Assembly: GCA_021802325.1 (NCBI GenBank)
Contig: JAKAAM010000007.1
Span: 1-32,856, forward strand
Reading direction: 5' to 3'
Length of the DNA stretch: 32,856 nucleotides
Source of the DNA: Nitrospirota bacterium
GTDB taxonomy: Bacteria > Nitrospirota_A > Leptospirillia > Leptospirillales > Leptospirillaceae
A model generated the notes under the pieces. That model was given only the letters and a program-made list of their open reading frames with translations. It searched no databases and was not told the DNA's origin. Positions 25,713-32,855 of the stretch are shown here, one piece after another. The position numbers and the translations under genes are program-made. Each line of letters begins with the position of its first letter. The first letter of the stretch is position 1.

Positions 25713-25924
25713 GGCGTCCCTGATATTGAAACGGGAACCCACCTAAGGGATGGAAAGACAGGGTGCATGGCTCTGCAGAGGTTTTGAACCAGGGAGTCGC
25801 CGCTGATTCTCGCAAGAAATTTGCCAGCTTCCGCTCCCGGACAGTCCTGAGACATTGGCGTGGTCGACAAAGTGGGTGCCATTGGGGATCGGGATCCGTC
25901 CGAAGAGGGCGGGGAGAGCGGTCG

Positions 25925-26071
25925 ATGATGCAAAAGACCACCCCCTTTACTCTTCCAGAGGTCAGGGTGCTTGAAAATGCCGGGATGAAAGGGATTCCGT
26001 CGTGGGACGTGTTCGACCCGCTTTCGGCAGAGAGTCCTGAAATTGTCTCCGGATGTGAGGGGAAACCCTAA
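25925..26071 (+). CDS. possible small ORF, 48 residues, unknown
   Basis: A short + strand frame starting ATG-ATG, with GGGGAG about 7 bases upstream. It encodes MMQKTTPFTLPEVRVLENAG and 28 further residues. It resembles no family and has no membrane segment. It sits in the gap between the Sel1 gene and the accessory region. A leftward terminator begins at its stop. Coding status is weak; it rests only on the start context and a plausible composition. Confidence 0.22.
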   Translation: MMQKTTPFTLPEVRVLENAGMKGIPSWDVFDPLSAESPEIVSGCEGKP

Positions 26072-26093
26072 AAAAGGAATCCAAGGGGATTCC
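26070..26093 (-). terminator. Rho-independent terminator facing left
   Basis: GGAATCC (26076-26082) and GGATTCC (26087-26093) form a 7-bp stem with a 4-base loop, and TTTTTT follows on the - strand. It would end transcripts from the ParA-like remnant. Confidence 0.75.
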
Positions 26094-26107
26094 GGAATAT
26101 CAGAGGA

Positions 26108-26156
26108 TTGTCAGCGAATTTGACATGTCGCAAAAAACTGTCAAAAAGCCTGACAG
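26108..26156. repeat. cluster of TGACA/TGTCA half-sites
   Basis: Four copies of TGTCA or its complement TGACA lie within 49 bases. One pair forms the inverted repeat TTTGACA (26119-26125) / TGTCAAA (26139-26145), and another is the small palindrome CTGACAG's half. It lies between the terminator and the ParA-like remnant. It could be a protein-binding array (partition site, recombinase arm) or decayed DNA. Confidence 0.4.
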
Positions 26157-26186
26157 GACCTGAGTTTCCAGCGGTTCGTACGAGAG

Positions 26187-26515
26187 TCAGCGCGCGAGAA
26201 ATTTCCCGAAGATCCAGCGGGCTGCCTCCGTCATCGAAATCGTCGCCGAGTTTTCGGAAAAGACATCCAGCAGACTTTCCCCCTTGGCGAGAGCCACCTC
26301 GACGGCCGGATCATCGGGAATGACGAAGGGACAAAGCTTTCTCGACAGGATCTGTCGAAAAACTTCGGAGATGTCCTGATGAAGGGGATGATTGGAAACA
26401 AACCGGTTGAGAAGATAAAACCGTTCGCAATAGCGCGATTCATTCCGCTCGATACGGTTCGGAAGTTGGTTTCGGAGGGGATCGAAACTCGCAAAGACGA
26501 ATTGTTTGCATGATA
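26187..26515 (-). pseudogene. C-terminal remnant of a ParA/BcsQ-like ATPase
   Basis: About 109 residues resemble the C-terminal third of ParA-type ATPases, closest to the BcsQ/YhjQ branch. The pattern is F-Y-L-L-N-R-F...PLHQDISEVFRQIL, then FVIPDDPAVEVALAKGESLLD and a final helix with EAARWIFGKFL. The Walker A, switch I and switch II parts are absent. The frame continues to 26747, but the residues there are shadow of another reading. This looks like a gene that has lost its 5' two thirds by deletion. Loss of the nucleotide-binding site means no ATPase function. The call rests on a visual alignment, so moderate confidence. Confidence 0.45.
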
Positions 26516-26541
26516 ACAGATGACAGGATGGTGCGGAGATC

Positions 26542-26709
26542 GTGAAAGGTGAGATCGACGAGGAAGACCGGATCCGGACGTAAAACCTGACGATCCGGGA
26601 CGTGATCGCGCTCAAGGCGGTCATGGCGAAGACGGGGGAGACGGCGAACCAGGTCATCGGACGGCTCCTGGTCGATGCGGCCAAGAGAGTCGGGACGGAT
26701 CTGACGTAA
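26542..26709 (+). pseudogene. ribbon-helix-helix-like small protein with in-frame stop
   Basis: The + strand frame from GTG 26542 reads MKGEIDEEDRIRT, a TAA stop at 26581-26583, then NLTIRDVIALKAVMAKTGET and on to KRVGTDLT before TAA. Joined, the segment R-I-R-T-x-N-L-T-I could be the beta strand, and the rest two helices, of a ribbon-helix-helix repressor. Such proteins serve as partition regulators, antitoxins or relaxosome factors. One nonsense change (for example AAA or CAA to TAA) would explain the break. A restart at GTG 26602 would lack the DNA-contacting strand. It is transcribed away from the ParA-like remnant. Identification is tentative. Confidence 0.35.
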
Positions 26710-26737
26710 AAAAAGCCCGATCTCAAAAAATCGGCTT
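26708..26737 (-). terminator. Rho-independent terminator of the beta-propeller lipoprotein gene
   Basis: AAGCCGAT and ATCGGGCTT (one bulge) form the stem, and an uninterrupted seven-T run follows on the - strand. It lies 26 bases after the lipoprotein stop. Confidence 0.8.
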
Positions 26738-26762
26738 GTCGCCTCATGACGGAATTTTGAAA

Positions 26763-27847
26763 TTATCTTAAAGGCACCGCAGTTGGGCTCCCCGCTTTGA
26801 CAAACTTAGTTACGCTATTGTCTGTTTCGTTCGAAGCCCAAACATTTCCGGTTCCGTCAATGGCAATACCAACATAGGTTCCTGAAATATTTGTGCAGGA
26901 TCCCGAAGATTTAAAGACATTGGGACTGTTAGGGTTCGATGCCGGAATTTCCGTCACGATGCCTCCATTATTGCTGACAACCCAGATGTTATTTGCCCCA
27001 TCCACAGCAATACCGGAAGGTTCACTGAAACTGTATTTGGAAGCATTGTAAACATTCGGACTTGTAGGGCTGGATACAGGAAGTTCGATGACGCTATTGG
27101 CTGTATTGTCTGTTATCCAGACATTCCCGGCCCCGTCAATGGCGATTCCAAACGGATTGATGAAACCGCACAACGGACAGTTTGAGGTGGAATATGTTTG
27201 TGATGTTGAAGGACTGCTCGGAATAAACTTTGTGATACTTGCCTGGGATGAATTCGCAAACCAGATGTTATTGGAAGAATCCACGGCATCCATGGTCGGG
27301 TTATAAATTCCATATGCTCCACCGGAATTATTAGAGATGCCTCCGGAAGTGGTGATTTCCGTCAAGCTCCCATTTCCGGAAGAATCACCCTTATTAGCAA
27401 TCCAAATATTATTTGAATTGTCAACAGCTATTCCTAAAGGGAAAAATGGTGAAACAAAAGAAGAATAAATTTTTGGAGAGTTAGGCGAGGCCGAAGGAAT
27501 CTCTGTTACGCTGGCATTATTGAGGTTGGTTATCCAGACATTGTTGTTTCCATCGACAGAGATGTCCGCTGGAAGATCGAAATGAAAGGATGTTGAGGAA
27601 AAATGACAGGAGAATTCGGATTGGAAGCGGGCAGTTCTGTTACCGTATTTCCACCTGTATTTGTGACCCAAACGTTGTTATTTCCATCGATGGCAATACC
27701 TGTTGGAAGATTGAAGGAGAAATTTTTTCCGGAGAATGTTATCCCTCCAGAAGGTGTGCAGGAAATAGGGGTGTTTGAGCTTCCCCCGCCACCACATGAA
27801 GCCAGGAGAAGAGAGAAAGGAATGACCCAAGTCAGGTGCGCTTTCAT
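26763..27847 (-). pseudogene. NHL/Vgb-like beta-propeller lipoprotein, broken by one frameshift
   Basis: Two overlapping frames together encode one protein of about 361 residues. The first (from 27847) has a lipoprotein signal with lipobox LASC (Cys18) and the first blade. The second (to 26763) holds the remaining blades. Each blade repeats G-I-A-I-D-G-x-N-N-V-W-V-T-N, then xxVTELPxSxPNSP, as in NHL/streptogramin-lyase-like propellers; I count six to seven. The frames join if one T is added to the run of five (27599-27603), restoring N-S-P-V-I-F-S-S-T-S. The rest of the gene is intact, so the lesion is recent, phase-variable or a sequencing error. The start overlaps the integrase stop as ATGA. 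The Asn/Ser-rich, AT-rich composition differs from the core genes. Confidence 0.75.
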
Positions 27848-28890
27848 CCATCCATTCTTTTGACCAAATCCTCCGCCCTCAAATGCGTATACCGTGCCAA
27901 CATCTGAAGCGTCTTGTGGCCGGTAATCGTTCTGACCTCCATCGTATCAAATCCCTTCTCGAAAAGCCGACTGGTCGCCTTGTGCCGGAGATCGTGGAAA
28001 TGAAGTCCGGAAATCCCTGCATTCTGGCAGGCCCTGGCGAAGTCCTGTGAGATTGCATCCGGACCAATATTCCATACCTTCCCGTCCAGTCGTCGGGTTC
28101 CGAGACGTTCCTTGAGGATTGATAAGGCAACAGAGGAGAGGGGAACAATTCGCTTCTGGCCGTTTTTGGTTTCCGGAAGCGTCACTGTCCTTTTCTTGAG
28201 ATACACCATCTCCCAGGTCATCCCGGCCAGTTCTCCCCGGCGCATGGCCGTTTCGAGGGCGAATCGGATCACCTGGTTCATTTCTTCGGATGAGGATTCC
28301 AGGAGCTTTTCAAGTTCTCCCGGTTGAAGCCTCCGATCCCGGCCAGCCGGAGGGGATGGCATCCGGATCGCCTTGACGGGATTGTGAAGGCCCTCCATTC
28401 CCCATTCCTTCCGGGCAATTTCGAACAGGTGGGAAATGATTGCTAGTTCCAGCCGGATCGTGTTTGCGGAATAGCCGGCCTTTATGCGTTCGTCCCGATA
28501 AGCGGCCAAGTCGTTTCCACGAACGCTTGCCAGAACCCTTTTTGCCAAGGGGTGATTCTTCCAGATGGAAATCCGGGTTTTTTCCCGGCGGTGCCCCTTC
28601 TTGGCGGATGAAACTTCTTTCTCGTATCGGTCTAGGGCCTCGGAAAGAGTCGTGCTTTCGGCTTCTTTTCTGGGAATATAGATGCCACGAACCATTTCAG
28701 ATTCCATGACCTTGGCCCAGGCCTCGGCATCACCTCGGGTATCGAATGTCCGTGAGATCCGGGCCACACCCTTTTTTTTGTACGGTCGCTTCCCACGCTC
28801 CGGATCTTTTTCGAAAATGTGCCATTTCTCATCCTTCAGAAATAGATTTTCTCTGAAGGGAATCCATTCAAATTGGCAAGGCGTTGGCAA
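27844..28890 (-). CDS. tyrosine recombinase (phage/island integrase)
   Basis: A 348-residue site-specific integrase, full length. An N-terminal arm-binding region (about 1-75, with W-H-I-F and a K/R-rich turn) precedes the SAM-like core-binding domain (about 80-170). The catalytic domain carries Arg217 (AMRRGE), His299 and Arg302 (HDLRH), His325 (GHK) and the nucleophile Tyr334 (ARYTHL). All are present, so it should be active. The start is probably TTG at 28890; no good ribosome-binding site is visible. The gene begins 40 bases past the CCA end of the tRNA-Leu fragment and in the same direction, the usual int-att layout. Its stop overlaps the lipoprotein start by four bases. Confidence 0.93.
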   Translation of the reverse strand: MPTPCQFEWIPFRENLFLKDEKWHIFEKDPERGKRPYKKKGVARISRTFDTRGDAEAWAKVMESEMVRGIYIPRKEAESTTLSEALDRYEKEVSSAKKGHRREKTRISIWKNHPLAKRVLASVRGNDLAAYRDERIKAGYSANTIRLELAIISHLFEIARKEWGMEGLHNPVKAIRMPSPPAGRDRRLQPGELEKLLESSSEEMNQVIRFALETAMRRGELAGMTWEMVYLKKRTVTLPETKNGQKRIVPLSSVALSILKERLGTRRLDGKVWNIGPDAISQDFARACQNAGISGLHFHDLRHKATSRLFEKGFDTMEVRTITGHKTLQMLARYTHLRAEDLVKRMDG

Positions 28891-28929
28891 AATGGGTCGA
28901 AAATATTTTTTGATTTCTTAGGAAGCCGT

Positions 28930-28983
28930 TGGTGCCGGAGACCGGGATCGAACCGGTATGACCTTTCGGTCGAGGGATTTTAA
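28930..28983 (-). mobile_element. attachment site: 3' half of tRNA-Leu(UAA)
   Basis: On the - strand, about 54 bases match the 3' half of a tRNA-Leu. They comprise the anticodon loop with TAA, the strand TCCCT, a long variable arm (GACC-GAAA-GGTC), a T arm with stem ACCGG/CCGGT and loop TTCGATC, and acceptor CTCCGGC-A-CCA. The 5' half is missing: the sequence before the anticodon loop does not pair (TCGAA where AGGGA is needed) and has no D arm. This is therefore a duplicated att core left by integration into a tRNA-Leu gene, not a functional tRNA. Confidence 0.82.
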
Positions 28984-29099
28984 GTTCGAAAAATAGTCAC
29001 TTTTCTGATGGGGACTTGTCTTTATTCGTCTTTATATTCAATGACTTGATGTGTTCTGAGAAATAATGATGAATCAGAAAGTTTCAGTCTCAGTGGACC

Positions 29100-29129
29100 A
29101 AAATTGGACCAAGATCTTGGTCCAATTTT
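29100..29129. repeat. 30-bp perfect palindrome
   Basis: The half AAAATTGGACCAAGA (29100-29114) is followed directly by its exact reverse complement (29115-29129). A further TGGACCA lies just left (29094-29100), overlapping the first base. It lies 36 bases past the stop of the AbiGi-like gene and 117 bases from the tRNA-Leu core. With T-runs at both edges it may act as a bidirectional terminator, or it may be a protein-binding or replication/recombination site. Confidence 0.85.
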
Positions 29130-29164
29130 TCTTGCCAGAATCCCACCCATTCGAATGCTATCAA

Positions 29165-30112
29165 TTAGTGTGGTACTACACGGATGTTAAGTCCAAGGTC
29201 AGAGAGAACTTTCTTTGCCTTCTCCAGGGCCGCATAAGGCACAATAATTCTTCTGGCAGTGGTTAAAACATGATGCCCTTCAAATGTCGGATATACGAGT
29301 GCTTGGTCGATACGCTTGAATTGATACGGCCCTCCTGAGATTTCACGATTCCAAAAAGCTGGATTCGTTTGTCGAATCTGTTCTGCTTCATTATCTTTGC
29401 AGTTTCTGGATACCGCTTGACCATCTTTCTCAGAACTGACCAATCTCCATTCACGTTGCCGATAGTAATCAAGTAGCTTCTCGTGCGAGAGATTGTCCGC
29501 CGGATAAAAAAGCCGGGATGCGCCGTCGAGCGTGTTACGCATCATATCGAACGGAGCGTTCCGATAGCTCAAGAAGGAAATGATATTTTTCAGAATCGCA
29601 GTCGGAACACTATATTTATTAACGACTTCCCCATTTTCGTTGGTGTTTTTAAGCGTGACAGAATTGAAGCTCGTTTCAGATGCTTTCTTAAGAGAGAGCA
29701 GATTGTCCATAGTGCGCTGGCAATCGGACAACTGGACCACGAGAGAAATTCCAATGGCGCTTAGTCCGGGATTATCATTTAATTTCTGTGGGATATAGAA
29801 TACTGGAATTGCGCCCATTCGGCGCAGGCTGCTGATTTCCCACTCGATGGCGAATGGCCCAAATTTCTTTCCATGTGCTCGTAGTTCTCGAGGCGAGATC
29901 TCGGTAAAACAAATTCGCTGTTGAATAGTATGATGCTTGCGAAAGTTTCCATCCGAGAGTGGCTGGTTCCATTCAATGATCTCCGGTGTTAGGACGATCC
30001 CTACCTTTGTCAAACATTCCAAGATTTTTAGCCCGCGCCCAATCGTATCTTCCTCCTCACCGACTCTTGGACGCGGAAAACTGTGATAGAAATAGCTGGG
30101 TTTAATCGGCAT
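29165..30112 (-). CDS. AbiGi-like putative phage-resistance protein
   Basis: A 315-residue soluble protein. Residues about 1-105 follow the pattern I associate with the AbiGi family of abortive-infection proteins. Y-F-Y-H-S-F opens, followed by a helix with a G-L-K-I-L-E-C motif and then QRICFTEISPRELRAHGKKF. FAIEWEISSLRRMGAIPVFY comes after that. The C-terminal 200 residues are less typical and contain no recognisable domain. AbiGi is the partner of AbiGii in the lactococcal AbiG system; no AbiGii-like gene is adjacent. It follows the mrr gene by 290 bases on the same strand. AT-rich composition sets it apart from the core genome. The family call is by pattern memory and needs a profile search. 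Confidence 0.6.
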   Translation of the reverse strand: MPIKPSYFYHSFPRPRVGEEEDTIGRGLKILECLTKVGIVLTPEIIEWNQPLSDGNFRKHHTIQQRICFTEISPRELRAHGKKFGPFAIEWEISSLRRMGAIPVFYIPQKLNDNPGLSAIGISLVVQLSDCQRTMDNLLSLKKASETSFNSVTLKNTNENGEVVNKYSVPTAILKNIISFLSYRNAPFDMMRNTLDGASRLFYPADNLSHEKLLDYYRQREWRLVSSEKDGQAVSRNCKDNEAEQIRQTNPAFWNREISGGPYQFKRIDQALVYPTFEGHHVLTTARRIIVPYAALEKAKKVLSDLGLNIRVVPH

Positions 30113-30402
30113 ATCCTGAGCTTCTAGTCGTTTAATCGATCAACCTTCTCTCGCATTCCACAAATGCGGCATGTATATGATGGATTCAGGAGGATCCTCT
30201 GGATTGCTTTGACAGAGATGAGGCCATGGGTGCTATTTTCCGGTCACACAGCGAGTATCTTATGACGGAAATATCGGGAACATAACCCGAAAACCCGAAC
30301 GCCATCCCCATTTTTCATGACTGGAGCTGCCCTGAGAGGTATCCAACACCGTACCAAGTCTCTCCAAGAGAGCATGGGAAGATAAAGGGGAACCAGTTAT
30401 TG

Positions 30403-31260
30403 TCATATACTCTCGAACCATGACTCATCAACGCTGACACGTTCCACGGATTTTGTCTTGATACCCAAAGACAACTCTTTCAATTTTTCTCCAAGAACAT
30501 CGCCATCAACGAGATCAATTGGCGGTGCACCATCGCGAGTCGCTTCTTTCACCGCCGCAGGAGTAAAGGAACCAGTGGTTATGAATAGACCCTTATCTGC
30601 ACGTCCTACCATGGCACCACGAAAGTCACGAATTTCACTGGCCGAAACCGAACCCTTGTATCGCTTGCATTGAAAGAGAACATGAAAGCTCATGAAACCG
30701 TGAATGCGGGCAATACCCTTTCCGTCTATTCCGCCGTCACCGGTACGTCCTGTGACTTCCACATGGATAAACCCCGACTCCCGAAGGATTCGCTGGACCA
30801 GACGTTCGAAGCCGTCCGGGGTAAGTTTTTGAGTGAGAATGTCAGAAAGTTTATCTTTCCATTGTTCTTCTTCGGAGAGTTCCCTCACTGTTTCGTCAGG
30901 GGGACGTTTCTTCGGAGCTTCCTGTTTATCGATAGCACGGACAAATCGAACAACCTCTGAAGGATCCACAGTTTCAAGATTCTTCGCCTTTTCTGTGAGC
31001 GACCAGACTCCCCGACTAGAATTTTCCAGAAGTCCGTACTTTCGGAGGTATGTTCGTGCCCAAGCGAGTCTGTATCCAACTTCAGTTTGGCTGCTCTTGT
31101 CAGGATCGTGCAATTGTGTGAGTACATTTTCCGATAGCCCGGTGACCTCAGCAGTTTTGGCGTAGATCTCTTCAATGGAACCAGAGCCACCAAGTAACCT
31201 CAATGCTTCGAGCAGCGGATTCATCAAATCGTCAAAAGTGGGAAATGTGATCTCGTTCAT
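30403..31260 (-). CDS. mrr: Mrr-type (type IV) restriction endonuclease
   Basis: A 285-residue nuclease expected to cut modified or foreign DNA. The N-terminal winged-helix domain (about 5-95, Mrr_N-like, with A-R-T-Y-L-R-K-Y-G-L-L-E and G-V-W-S-L-T) reads the target. A charged linker follows. The PD-(D/E)xK catalytic domain occupies about 140-260, with the helix F-E-R-L-V-Q-R-I-L, then TGDGGIDGKG (Asp179) and FQCKRYKG (Gln197, Lys199). These form the D-(Q)xK active site used by Mrr. All core residues are intact. AGGAGG sits just before the ATG. A 16-bp palindrome lies 46 bases upstream. No methyltransferase or specificity gene is adjacent, in line with a stand-alone type IV enzyme. Confidence 0.92.
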   Translation of the reverse strand: MNEITFPTFDDLMNPLLEALRLLGGSGSIEEIYAKTAEVTGLSENVLTQLHDPDKSSQTEVGYRLAWARTYLRKYGLLENSSRGVWSLTEKAKNLETVDPSEVVRFVRAIDKQEAPKKRPPDETVRELSEEEQWKDKLSDILTQKLTPDGFERLVQRILRESGFIHVEVTGRTGDGGIDGKGIARIHGFMSFHVLFQCKRYKGSVSASEIRDFRGAMVGRADKGLFITTGSFTPAAVKEATRDGAPPIDLVDGDVLGEKLKELSLGIKTKSVERVSVDESWFESI

Positions 31261-31305
31261 CCAACCTCCTATACGTTCCTCTTAAATGCGAGGTTTCATC
31301 CGTTC

Positions 31306-31321
31306 TACCCAAGTTTGGGTA
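31306..31321. promoter_or_regulatory. operator-like palindrome upstream of mrr
   Basis: TACCCAA-GT-TTGGGTA is a perfect 7-2-7 inverted repeat 46-61 bases upstream of the mrr start. The size and place fit a dimeric repressor site. No clear -10/-35 pair is visible. Nothing else in 31261-31612 can be supported as a gene. Confidence 0.5.
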
Positions 31322-31612
31322 CACTCCCAGTTCACGACAGATGCCTCTCTCTATTGCGCAGTATTTGGAGATTGATCAACTTTCCCCTCTTTGTGAAAAG
31401 AAGCAATCCGGAATGGAACTCTCCACTCTACCTCTACCAAGCGACCAACTTGTTGGAACTTTTCACTGATTCTTCAGCCAGAACAGATTTCCAAAGTGAA
31501 AGAGAAAAGGCGGACAATTCATTTGCTATAAAATTGGAAAATTCTACTTGTCCCAACAGGGCGAATAAAATCTGAGTTGACCTGGATGACCACTTGCTCT
31601 AGTATTTAGACA

Positions 31613-31672
31613 CGCCGTGACTGCGTCGATACTAGCAGGTTTGAGGGGAACCTCGACACGGCGCCTTTTTTT
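31613..31672 (+). terminator. two-tier hairpin with T-run facing right
   Basis: The outer stem CGCCGTG (31613-31619) pairs with CACGGCG (31657-31663). The inner stem AGGTT (31637-31641) pairs with AACCT (31649-31653). TTTTTTT follows. It would end a + strand transcript, yet no convincing + strand gene precedes it, so an untranslated RNA is possible. The T-run overlaps the stop of the DUF3800 gene on the other strand. Confidence 0.5.
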
Positions 31673-32429
31673 ACCAATTTCCCTTCGGGAATTTGACCAA
31701 ACCATAGCCCACAATTGTTCCTTTTCTTGATCGCCGGAAAGAACCTTCGATTTGGTTGATGAAACGGTCATCCTTTGTCATAAAGGATCTGAATACTGCT
31801 CCCGCAACCATGTCAGCCAACTGAATTCCAACGCTCAGATGTGACGGGGCAATAAAAAGCCCTTCTAGCAGATTTTGGTAAAAAGCTGTTTTTTGTGTCG
31901 GCTTCGTAAGCAACTTGTGGTGAAGTTCACGAATTTTCTTGTCGTCTTCCGGTCCACGATTATCTAACACCACAATTCCGTTCAATTTTTGACCAACTTC
32001 GCGTCCCATATCCTGGAGATAGTATTGGAACCGCTCTGTTAATTGCTTGTAGCTATACCAGTAAATATCTTCCGATGAATTTATATAATCAAGTTTGAAC
32101 GCTTCGACAGTGTTTGTAACGATGCAAATCAGACGCATGGATCGATAGCTCGAAATAAGTTTGTATAAATCTGTTCGGAGAAGTTCTTTTTCTTCGGCAT
32201 TGAGATGACTGAGCGAGTTAAGTTTTCCTCCAGGATTGGGGGCGAAGTAACGCCATTTTATTTCACCAACTACAGAATAATTTTTCTTGATAGTGGCCAA
32301 TTGATTTGCGCATTTTTCCCAAATATCTTCTGGAATGACGATACTCCCGAGAACAAAGAAGGGAGTTTTATGAGCCTTCTGATTATTTTGGGGCGGTGTT
32401 CCTGATTCATCAACGAACAAAATCTGCAT
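31671..32429 (-). CDS. DUF3800 domain protein
   Basis: A 252-residue protein of the DUF3800 family. It opens with I-L-F-V-D-E-S-G-T (Asp7-Glu8), the family hallmark strand. Further on come E-I-K-W near 56, the G-I-V-V-L-D-N-R strand (about 150-157) and Q-L-A-D-M-V-A-G-A (about 203-211), which supplies a second conserved Asp. The acidic pattern resembles an RNase H-like fold, but biochemical function is not established. Such genes are frequent in phage-defence islands and mobile elements, as here beside mrr and the AbiGi-like gene. GGAGAATTAGCGA precedes the ATG. Composition is AT-rich. Confidence 0.85.
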   Translation of the reverse strand: MQILFVDESGTPPQNNQKAHKTPFFVLGSIVIPEDIWEKCANQLATIKKNYSVVGEIKWRYFAPNPGGKLNSLSHLNAEEKELLRTDLYKLISSYRSMRLICIVTNTVEAFKLDYINSSEDIYWYSYKQLTERFQYYLQDMGREVGQKLNGIVVLDNRGPEDDKKIRELHHKLLTKPTQKTAFYQNLLEGLFIAPSHLSVGIQLADMVAGAVFRSFMTKDDRFINQIEGSFRRSRKGTIVGYGLVKFPKGNW

Positions 32430-32561
32430 TCGCTAATTCTCCTATCCAAATATCTGAGCCAAACCTTCCGCATTTCAAATGCATGAGAACCTCTTCATCT
32501 GATGTTTCTTTTTCAACGTCCCTGATTTTTTCAGGAAGGGATGAAAAAACGTGATCCAGAA

Positions 32562-32855
32562 TCAAGATTCTATTGCCTCCATCGGCGTTTTGAGCTTTTT
32601 GAAAACCGCCTGCTTCGAAACCCCGAACCGCCGGGCGATTTCCGCAAGGGAAAGCCCCTCCTCTCTTAACCTGTGCGCTTCTTCCCAGGAAAATTTGGAC
32701 GAGTAAGTTCGTTTTGGGACCGGCTGATTCTCCCACCATAGATGCCATTGTTCATATCGCTTGAGAATTCTCCAGACGGCAATATGGTCTTCCTCTGCGA
32801 CAAGCCATTCTCGATCGTTGGCAGATCGAATATCCAGCGCCTTTAGAAAACTGTC
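32562..32855 (-). CDS. helix-turn-helix protein, 5' end outside the window (partial)
   Basis: The last 97 residues of a leftward gene cut by the window edge. It begins in frame with DSFLKALDIRSANDREWLVA, continues through a Trp-rich stretch (YEQWHLWWENQP) and ends in a helix-turn-helix. That motif is SWEEAHRLREEGLSLAEIAR followed by RFGVSKQAVFKKL. The final segment resembles the Hin/Sigma70-r4-like HTH found in transposases, resolvases and small regulators. It precedes DUF3800 by 132 bases and could regulate or belong to the same defence unit. The complete gene is needed to classify it. A competing frame here (to 32410) is a shadow. Confidence 0.65.
   Translation of the reverse strand, partial: DSFLKALDIRSANDREWLVAEEDHIAVWRILKRYEQWHLWWENQPVPKRTYSSKFSWEEAHRLREEGLSLAEIARRFGVSKQAVFKKLKTPMEAIES

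Noticed and set aside
25763..25800. A second tRNA-like T-loop (GGTTCAAAACC on -) as possible left att site
   Set aside because: The flanking bases do not form a T stem or acceptor, and it does not match the tRNA-Leu core.
28930..28987. A functional tRNA-Leu gene
   Set aside because: The D arm, 5' acceptor strand and 5' anticodon strand are missing, so only the 3' half is present.
31315..31575. An 86-residue frame on + between mrr and DUF3800
   Set aside because: No ribosome-binding site, no motif, and it begins inside the palindrome. Kept only as part of a possible RNA.
32410..32748. A 112-residue frame on - at the right end
   Set aside because: The frame from 32855 to 32562 has a clear helix-turn-helix; this one is its shifted shadow plus non-coding DNA.
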